The notes beneath the pieces are model-generated. The model was not told the origin of the DNA. It was given only the letters and a program-made list of their open reading frames with translations, and searched no databases. This document shows, piece after piece, positions 43,805 to 50,548 of a stretch of DNA of 50,548 nt; within the stretch, counting starts at the first letter, position 1; each line of letters begins with the position of its first letter. The position numbers were made by a program, and so were the translations under genes. The stretch is from Streptomycetaceae bacterium (lineage in GTDB: Bacteria > Actinomycetota > Actinomycetes > Nanopelagicales > Nanopelagicaceae): NCBI GenBank assembly GCA_007279945.1, contig QYPG01000031.1:1-50548 (forward strand), read 5' to 3'.

Positions 43805-44656
43805 ATGAACGCAATCGAAGTGAGCGGCCTTACAAAAAGTTATGGCGCCGTCCATGCGGTTCGAGGCATCGATTTAACGATTAAAACGGGCGAGATTTTC
43901 GCCCTACTTGGCCCCAATGGTGCTGGCAAGACAACTACCGTTGAAATCCTTGAAGGTTTTCGAACTCGTGACGCCGGAGATGTTCGGGTTTTGGGCTTTG
44001 ATCCACACGATGAAGGCAGCGCCGCACGGCAATGGCGAAATCGCATCGGCATCGTCCTGCAATCAACATCTGACTCGGGTGATTTAACAGTAATCGAAAC
44101 CATTGAGCACTTTAGCGGCTACTACTCCAATCCCCGCAACGTAGACGAGGTCATTAACTCGGTTGGCCTAAGTGAAAAATCAGGTTCGCTCATCCGAAAA
44201 CTTTCTGGCGGTCAGCGTAGGCGCTTGGATGTTGCCCTTGGCATTGTTGGTAATCCCGAGCTCTTGTTTCTCGATGAGCCGACAACAGGTTTTGACCCCG
44301 AAGCCCGACGTGCCTTTTGGGCGCTCATCGAAAGACTTCGTGGGGATGGCACAACGATTCTTCTTACTACGCATTATTTGGATGAGGCTGAAGCCCTTGC
44401 TGACCGGGTTGGCGTGATTAGCCAGGGAGAGATTATTGAAGTATCAACTCCTACCAATCTAGGTGGACGCAGCACTGCTCAAGCACGTGTGTCATGGCGC
44501 GATGGTGTTGAGATTAAATCACAAGCCACCGATAATCCAACCTCCGTAGTCAGTAAGTTAACTGCACAATTTAATGGAGAGATTCCAGAACTCACCGTTA
44601 CCCGTCCATCACTTGAAGATATCTATCTAAAAATGATCGGGGTAACCCATGAATAA
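43805..44656 (+). CDS. ABC-2 exporter ATPase, DrrA/CcmA type
   Basis: 283 residues. Walker A is GPNGAGKTTT, signature LSGGQRRRLDVAL, Walker B LLFLDEPTTGFD, switch His in LLTTHYLDEAEALADRV. The C-terminal extension (about 220-283) is typical of DrrA-like multidrug or lipid exporters. Overlaps the permease start by 8 nt. Starts without a Shine-Dalgarno; TAGTAT lies 6 nt upstream. Confidence 0.93.
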   Translation: MNAIEVSGLTKSYGAVHAVRGIDLTIKTGEIFALLGPNGAGKTTTVEILEGFRTRDAGDVRVLGFDPHDEGSAARQWRNRIGIVLQSTSDSGDLTVIETIEHFSGYYSNPRNVDEVINSVGLSEKSGSLIRKLSGGQRRRLDVALGIVGNPELLFLDEPTTGFDPEARRAFWALIERLRGDGTTILLTTHYLDEAEALADRVGVISQGEIIEVSTPTNLGGRSTAQARVSWRDGVEIKSQATDNPTSVVSKLTAQFNGEIPELTVTRPSLEDIYLKMIGVTHE

Positions 44657-45443
44657 GATACCTAGTGCGATTTCTCTGGGTATCCGTCGTGGCGGATTAG
44701 AGATTAAGCAGTTTTCTCGCCAGCGCGAATCTGTAGTCTTCACACTTTTATTCCCAGTTATCTTGCTCATAATCTTTGGTTCAGTCTTTACTGACACAAT
44801 CGCACCTAATGTAACTTTTTCTCAATACTTTGTAGCAGGAATGATCGCCTCAGGCTTAGTAAATACAGGCTTTCAAGCTCTAGCAATAACAATTCCTCTG
44901 GAACGCGATTTTGGTGCACTCAAACGTCTACGTGGCACACCAATGCCGGCCTCTAGTTATTTCATCGGTAAAGCAATCTTGGTATCGGTCAGTATGATAA
45001 TTCAAATTCTGATGCTACTTGGCTTTGGCGCTATTTTCTTTGGCGTAGACATGCCAACCGATATTAATAAGTGGATTACTTTTACTTGGCTAACTTTGCT
45101 AGGTAGCGCTTGCTCTACGGCGTTGGGAATCGCATTTTCAATTGTTCCAAAAAGTGGGCGGGGTGCATCCGCAGTGGTCTCACCTATTGTCATAATCTTG
45201 CAGTTCTTCAGCGGAGTTTTTCTTATCTTTACCCAATTACCCTCATGGATGCAGCAGTTTGCCGCACTCTTTCCACTCAAGTGGCTTACTCAGGGAATGC
45301 GTTCAGTCTTCTTGCCTGATTCATTTGCAACGCAGGAAGTTGCACAATCCTGGGAAACTGGAAAGACTCTTCTGATTCTGATCATTTGGCTAGCTATCGG
45401 TATCTTCTTCTCGGTACGAAAATTCAAGTGGGATCGTGATTAA
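44649..45443 (+). CDS. ABC-2 type exporter permease
   Basis: 264 residues with six predicted membrane segments. The ABC-2 signature includes ERDFGALKRLRGTPMPASSYFIGKA and the later PLKWLTQGMRSVF segment. It would export a lipid, drug or glycan precursor with the adjacent ATPase; substrate unknown. Its stop overlaps the GTG start of the following secreted protein by 8 nt, tying all three genes into one operon. Confidence 0.92.
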   Translation: MNKIPSAISLGIRRGGLEIKQFSRQRESVVFTLLFPVILLIIFGSVFTDTIAPNVTFSQYFVAGMIASGLVNTGFQALAITIPLERDFGALKRLRGTPMPASSYFIGKAILVSVSMIIQILMLLGFGAIFFGVDMPTDINKWITFTWLTLLGSACSTALGIAFSIVPKSGRGASAVVSPIVIILQFFSGVFLIFTQLPSWMQQFAALFPLKWLTQGMRSVFLPDSFATQEVAQSWETGKTLLILIIWLAIGIFFSVRKFKWDRD

Positions 45444-46011
45444 ACGCTTAATTCCTCTAATTTTGGTGGCGACTTTATGTGCCCCCGTAGCTGATGCTGC
45501 AACAAAATCAGCACCATCGCGCCATGCAATTACTAACGTTAAGAAAAAGATAATTCTTTCTCCTTCACCTTCACCAACTTGGCCACCTAAAGATTTTAAG
45601 AAAAACGGTGAGGTCTATGCCAAAATCCCAACTGCAAAAGAGCTAATTGCAATTGCATCAAATAATAAGGTTTTAACACGTCAGTTAGCACAATTAGTAG
45701 ATGGTGTTCCGATCTGTGAGAAATACTCCTGTGGAGCGGTGCAACTAGCATCACTGAATGGGTGTACCTGGTGGGAAATAACGGCAAAAATTGTTGGTCA
45801 AACTTCAGCCGATGACAAAACGATTAAAGTTTATGGAAATATTCGAACAACTATAAAAGAGACCGCGGGACGCCAAATAACAACCGTGCTTCTCGTTAGC
45901 CAAGAACTGCTCAAACTTCATCATGCCGTCTCAGGGATAAAAGCAAAATGCCATCATGATGCAACACTTGAAAAGATTCCAGCAACTACATACACGCCAA
46001 TTAGCGATTAG
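45436..46011 (+). CDS. Secreted protein of unknown function, exporter-operon partner
   Basis: 191 residues starting GTG at 45436, inside the exporter permease's last codons. A signal peptide (KRLIPLILVATLCAPVADA, cleavage near residue 22) is followed by a Ser/Pro/Lys-rich linker (residues 30-60: SPSPSPTWPP). The main domain has four Cys: VPICEKYSCGAV, LNGCTWWEI and KCHHD, suggesting disulfides. A beta-rich region then follows. No family recognised. Its tight coupling to the exporter suggests it works with or on the exported substrate. Overlaps the convergent adenosyltransferase gene by 11 bp. Confidence 0.75.
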   Translation: MIKRLIPLILVATLCAPVADAATKSAPSRHAITNVKKKIILSPSPSPTWPPKDFKKNGEVYAKIPTAKELIAIASNNKVLTRQLAQLVDGVPICEKYSCGAVQLASLNGCTWWEITAKIVGQTSADDKTIKVYGNIRTTIKETAGRQITTVLLVSQELLKLHHAVSGIKAKCHHDATLEKIPATTYTPISD

Positions 46012-46573
46012 CACCTGGCACCCATAGTTGGTCGCCTATTTCTTTATTAGAATAACGCGCAAGCACAAAAAGTAAATCTGAGCAACGATTTAAATACTTT
46101 GCAGTTATCGGACTCACTCCACTACCAAAAGCATGAATTGCCGCCCATGTACGCCGCTCTGCTTTGCGCACTACTGTGCGTGCAACATGAAGGTGAGCAG
46201 CCGCTGGTGTGCCTGATGGCAGGACGAATGAACGCAGCGAAGCAAGCTCGCTATTATATTTATCGATAGCCGCCTCTAAGTATTCAACTTGTGACTCGAG
46301 AACTCGCAACGGCTCAAATGCAGGTGAATCTACAATAGGCGTACATAAATCAGCTCCCACATCAAAGAGATCATTCTGAATACGCACTAAAAGTGCACGT
46401 ACATCATCACTGAGTTCATCGGTTGCCAGTACAACGCCAATTGACGAGTTAGCTTCATCAACCGTTGCATAGGCTTCAAGACGCGGATCATTCTTAGATG
46501 TTCGGCTCATGTCCCCCAGGGATGTGGTGCCGTCATCGCCAGTCTTAGTATAAATACGCGTTAAATTAACCAT
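46001..46573 (-). CDS. Cob(I)alamin adenosyltransferase, PduO type
   Basis: 190 residues, transferring adenosyl from ATP to cob(I)alamin to form adenosylcobalamin. The ATP-binding N-terminus is TRIYTKTGDDGTTSLGDMSR; the C-terminal helices carry RTVVRKAERRTWA and NRCSDLLFVLAR, family hallmarks. TAGGCT 6 nt before ATG suggests a leaderless mRNA. It is divergent from murA with only 28 bp between start codons; the same gene pair is found in many actinobacteria. Confidence 0.95.
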   Translation of the reverse strand: MVNLTRIYTKTGDDGTTSLGDMSRTSKNDPRLEAYATVDEANSSIGVVLATDELSDDVRALLVRIQNDLFDVGADLCTPIVDSPAFEPLRVLESQVEYLEAAIDKYNSELASLRSFVLPSGTPAAAHLHVARTVVRKAERRTWAAIHAFGSGVSPITAKYLNRCSDLLFVLARYSNKEIGDQLWVPGANR

Positions 46574-46579
46574 GCCCGT

Positions 46580-46585
46580 AGCCTA
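46580..46585 (-). promoter_or_regulatory. -10 box of adenosyltransferase gene
   Basis: TAGGCT on minus, 6 nt before ATG 46573. Confidence 0.45.
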
Positions 46586-46589
46586 TAAG

Positions 46590-46595
46590 TAGACT
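46590..46595 (+). promoter_or_regulatory. -10 box, leaderless promoter of murA
   Basis: TAGACT, 6 nt before ATG 46602. Lies 4 bp from the divergent -10 box. Confidence 0.45.
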
Positions 46596-46601
46596 GCCGC
46601 C

Positions 46602-47861
46602 ATGGCATCTCTGGACCGATTCCGCGTTGTAGGCGGAGCACGCCTGCACGGTGAGGTTGCAGTTACAGGGGCAAAAAACTCAGTGCTCAAATTGATGGCC
46701 GCCTCGCTCTTAGCTAGTGGTAAAACTACGATCACCAATGTTCCAGAAATCGCAGATGTAGAGATTATGTCCGATCTCTTGACTCGCTTGGGTTGCACAG
46801 TCCTCCATAACGCATCCATGGTAACAATCGATGTTCCAGCGACTCCTGGCCACCGTGCCGATTATGACTTAGTTCGAAAAATGCGCGCATCTATAAATGT
46901 ATTAGGCCCACTGGTCGCCAGAATCGGTCAGGCAGAAGTAGCGCTGCCAGGCGGAGATGCAATTGGTTCTAGGGGATTAGATTTTCACATTAAAGGTTTA
47001 GAAACACTTGGAGCGAAAGCGCATATAGAGCATGGCTATGTGATTGCAGAAGCCCCACTTGGTTTAGTCGGTGCAGCGATCGATCTAGATTTTCCAAGCG
47101 TTGGTGCTACTGAAAATATTATGACTGCTGCAGTATTGGCTAAAGGTATTACAACTATCGATAACGCCGCACGCGAACCTGACTTAGTCGATCTCGGTGA
47201 GTTTCTCATTTCAATGGGAGCAAAGATCAAAGGTCTTGGAACTCCGCTCATAACAATTACTGGAGTACCGCAACTTCATCCAACAACTCATTCTACGATT
47301 CCAGATCGAATTATCACTGGAACATGGGCTTTTGCTGCCGCGATGACTCGTGGAGATATAACAATTCATGGTGCCCGAGCCGAAGACTTAGAACTACCTT
47401 TAGAAAAACTAGCTAGCGCTGGTGCAATCGTCACGTCAACCGCAGATGGTATTCGTGTTCGAATGGACTCTCGCCCACAAGCCATCGATGTCTCCACGCT
47501 TCCTTACCCTGGCTTTCCAACTGATTTGTTGCCCATGGTTATCGCACTCAATTCAATTGCAGATGGGCACTCACTCGTGACTGAAAATGTCTTCGAATCA
47601 CGCTTCATGTTTGTTAACGAACTTATTCGATTAGGCGCACAAATTAACGTTGATGGGCATCATGCCTCGATTGATGGCGTTCCCGAACTCTCCGGTGCCC
47701 CGGTTGAAGCGACTGATATTCGTGCTGGTGCAGGCTTAATCTTGGCGGCATTGGTCAGTGAAGGCGAAACAACTATCGACCAGGCATTCCATGTTGATCG
47801 TGGTTATCCAAACTTTACCGAACAGCTTTGTAGCCTGGGTGCGAAAGTAAGTCGTGAATAA
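46602..47861 (+). CDS. murA: UDP-GlcNAc 1-carboxyvinyltransferase with Asp at the catalytic Cys position
   Basis: First committed enzyme of peptidoglycan synthesis, adding enolpyruvate from PEP to UDP-GlcNAc. 419 residues; opens with [20 protein letters not shown], including the conserved KN pair at 25-26. The loop that normally reads GGCxIGxRP reads [13 protein letters not shown] here, so Cys is replaced by Asp119. That substitution is known in mycobacteria and some other actinobacteria, where it confers fosfomycin resistance. murA overlaps the glpX start by 1 nt. Confidence 0.96.
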   Translation: MASLDRFRVVGGARLHGEVAVTGAKNSVLKLMAASLLASGKTTITNVPEIADVEIMSDLLTRLGCTVLHNASMVTIDVPATPGHRADYDLVRKMRASINVLGPLVARIGQAEVALPGGDAIGSRGLDFHIKGLETLGAKAHIEHGYVIAEAPLGLVGAAIDLDFPSVGATENIMTAAVLAKGITTIDNAAREPDLVDLGEFLISMGAKIKGLGTPLITITGVPQLHPTTHSTIPDRIITGTWAFAAAMTRGDITIHGARAEDLELPLEKLASAGAIVTSTADGIRVRMDSRPQAIDVSTLPYPGFPTDLLPMVIALNSIADGHSLVTENVFESRFMFVNELIRLGAQINVDGHHASIDGVPELSGAPVEATDIRAGAGLILAALVSEGETTIDQAFHVDRGYPNFTEQLCSLGAKVSRE

Positions 47862-48781
47862 TGCCACCAATTCCAGATCGTAACTTAGCTCTCGAACTTA
47901 TTCGGGTAACAGAAACCGCTGCCATTGCTGCTGCACCTTGGGTTGGACGCGGAGAGAAAAACCTGGCCGATGATGCTGCAGTAAAGGCAATGCGCGCAAT
48001 GATTAACACAGTTGATATGGCCGGCGTCGTCGTCATCGGTGAGGGTGAAAAAGATAGTGCGCCAATGCTCCATAACGGTGAGAATGTAGGTAATCAAGAG
48101 GGTCCTTCATGTGATGTCGCAGTAGATCCCATTGATGGAACCTCACTTACTGCTAATGGAATGAATGGTGCAATCTCAGTTATCGCACTCTCCCCGCGCG
48201 GCACAATGTATGACCCCCAGGCGAGTTTTTATATGAACAAAATTGTGACCGGACCAGAAGCCGCACACGTTATTGATCTCGATGCTTCAACTGCCCAGAA
48301 CATTCAAGCTGTAGCAAAAGCTAAGAATCTAGCGGTCAGCGACATAACTGTTGTTGTTTTGAGTCGCCCTCGGCATGAACAGCTGATTAAAGAGATTCGG
48401 GCTGCAGGTGCACGAATCCGATTAATTCAAGATGGCGATGTGGCTGCTGCGATTGAGACTGCCCGGCCAAATACGGGCATTGATTTATTAATGGGGATCG
48501 GTGGAACACCTGAAGGTGTTATTGCCGCGGCAGCGATGATTTGTTTGGGCGGAGCGATTCAAGGCCGTTTACACATCGATGGAAAAGCATCGGGTCCCGT
48601 TCTTCACACTAAAGATTTAGTGAACTCCGATGATGTATTTCTTGCCGCTACTGGAATTACTGACGGCGAGCTAATTAAGGGAATCCGCTACACAAGTTAC
48701 GGCGCGGTTAGTCAATCGATTGTGATGCGTGGAAAATCAAAGACTGTTCGAGTGATTGAGACAGAGCACCACTTAAAGTAA
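47861..48781 (+). CDS. glpX: Fructose-1,6-bisphosphatase class II
   Basis: 306 residues. Hydrolyses fructose-1,6-bisphosphate to fructose-6-phosphate in gluconeogenesis. Family segments are [20 protein letters not shown] at the start, [27 protein letters not shown], and the metal-binding [15 protein letters not shown] with Asp and Glu ligands. Overlaps the murA stop by 1 nt, so it shares its transcript; ends 1 bp from the convergent atpC gene. Confidence 0.95.
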   Translation: MPPIPDRNLALELIRVTETAAIAAAPWVGRGEKNLADDAAVKAMRAMINTVDMAGVVVIGEGEKDSAPMLHNGENVGNQEGPSCDVAVDPIDGTSLTANGMNGAISVIALSPRGTMYDPQASFYMNKIVTGPEAAHVIDLDASTAQNIQAVAKAKNLAVSDITVVVLSRPRHEQLIKEIRAAGARIRLIQDGDVAAAIETARPNTGIDLLMGIGGTPEGVIAAAAMICLGGAIQGRLHIDGKASGPVLHTKDLVNSDDVFLAATGITDGELIKGIRYTSYGAVSQSIVMRGKSKTVRVIETEHHLK

Positions 48782-48782
48782 T

Positions 48783-49037
48783 TTAGCTATCAATCGATTC
48801 ACTTAAAATTGATACTCGGTTATTAGACACTGATAAGAAGCCACCACTGACTTTAAAATCAGTGGTGGCGCCATCAACTCCGGTAATTGTGACTGCACCG
48901 TCCACCAGAACACCAAAAAGCGGGGTGTGACCAGGCAAAATTCCTAGGTCTCCATCGATCGTGCGGGCAGAGACAAAGGATGCCTCACCTGACCACACGC
49001 GCTGAGTTGGTGATACTAATTCGACGTTGAGAGCCAT
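48783..49037 (-). CDS. atpC: ATP synthase F1 epsilon subunit, short form
   Basis: 84 residues. The N-terminal beta-sandwich (ALNVELVSPTQRVWSGEASFV, then GDLGILPGHTPLFGVL) is present. The C-terminal helical hairpin found in longer E. coli-type subunits (about 130-140 residues) is absent, as in several actinobacteria. The loss suggests that epsilon cannot inhibit ATP hydrolysis by extending helices. Last gene of the atp operon; 7 nt after atpD. Confidence 0.95.
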   Translation of the reverse strand: MALNVELVSPTQRVWSGEASFVSARTIDGDLGILPGHTPLFGVLVDGAVTITGVDGATTDFKVSGGFLSVSNNRVSILSESIDS

Positions 49038-49044
49038 CTGCTAC

Positions 49045-50548
<1,504 letters not shown>

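Noticed and set aside
43775-43855. 27-codon extension of the small zinc protein
   Set aside because: Would overlap the divergent exporter ATPase; the conserved basic start MSPRR is at 43774.
44180-44374. Antisense frames within the exporter ATPase
   Set aside because: No family resemblance; the plus-strand gene has all ABC motifs.

Overview
The window looks like chromosome of a streamlined, moderate-GC freshwater actinobacterium, most likely the acI/Nanopelagicales lineage. That placement is an inference from gene content and compactness; no 16S is present. The actinobacterial signals are: a fused RNase H/acid phosphatase next to a C4 zinc-ribbon protein, DUF3052 divergent from homodimeric aceE, a DUF4032 protein, MurA with Asp in place of the catalytic Cys, a PduO-type adenosyltransferase divergent from murA, and the adjoining atp operon. 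I see no CRISPR array, insertion sequence, prophage or integrase. The only gene-free stretch over 300 bases (1-377) is RNase P RNA plus its promoter.

Layout. 1-318: rnpB (minus, cut by the left edge). 378-5450: glycosyltransferase and four genes predicted to make UDP-2,3-diacetamido-2,3-dideoxy-glucuronic acid. A second glycosyltransferase (5431-6717) converges on them. 6840-20348: a peptide/histidine catabolic island. A cytoplasmic gamma-glutamyltransferase and hutG lie on plus; a peptide ABC importer, a MOSC protein and hutU-hutI-hutH form one long minus-strand run. 20426-21934: an orphan lipoprotein and a PD40 propeller protein. 22064-31035: an eight-gene carbohydrate operon (binding protein, two permeases, ROK regulator, GH4 enzyme, BadF-type kinase, intracellular GH84 hexosaminidase, SGNH esterase) behind two tandem copies of a GTTAGG-N3-CCTAAC operator. 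31027-36683: housekeeping block (RNase H/phosphatase, zinc ribbon, tRNA-Val, peroxiredoxin, DUF3052, aceE). 36742-46011: MFS carrier, thioredoxin/TPR protein, DUF4032 kinase-like protein, AI-2E permease, alpha/beta hydrolase, aldehyde dehydrogenase, small zinc protein, ABC-2 exporter with a secreted partner. 46001-50548: adenosyltransferase, murA, glpX, atpC, atpD and the end of atpG.

How the parts work together. The opp-hut block would import peptides and convert histidine to glutamate. The 22-31 kb operon would import an acetylated, GlcNAc-containing glycoside and dismantle it in the cytoplasm; this is the best candidate for a system whose exact substrate is undescribed. The genome is extremely compact. 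Eight of nine convergent gene pairs overlap or abut, and divergent starts can be only 28-38 bp apart. Many transcription units show a TANNNT-like -10 box 6-7 nt before the start codon, the signature of leaderless mRNAs. In both importer operons a strong hairpin sits just after the binding-protein gene, which suggests the binding protein is made in excess over the permeases.
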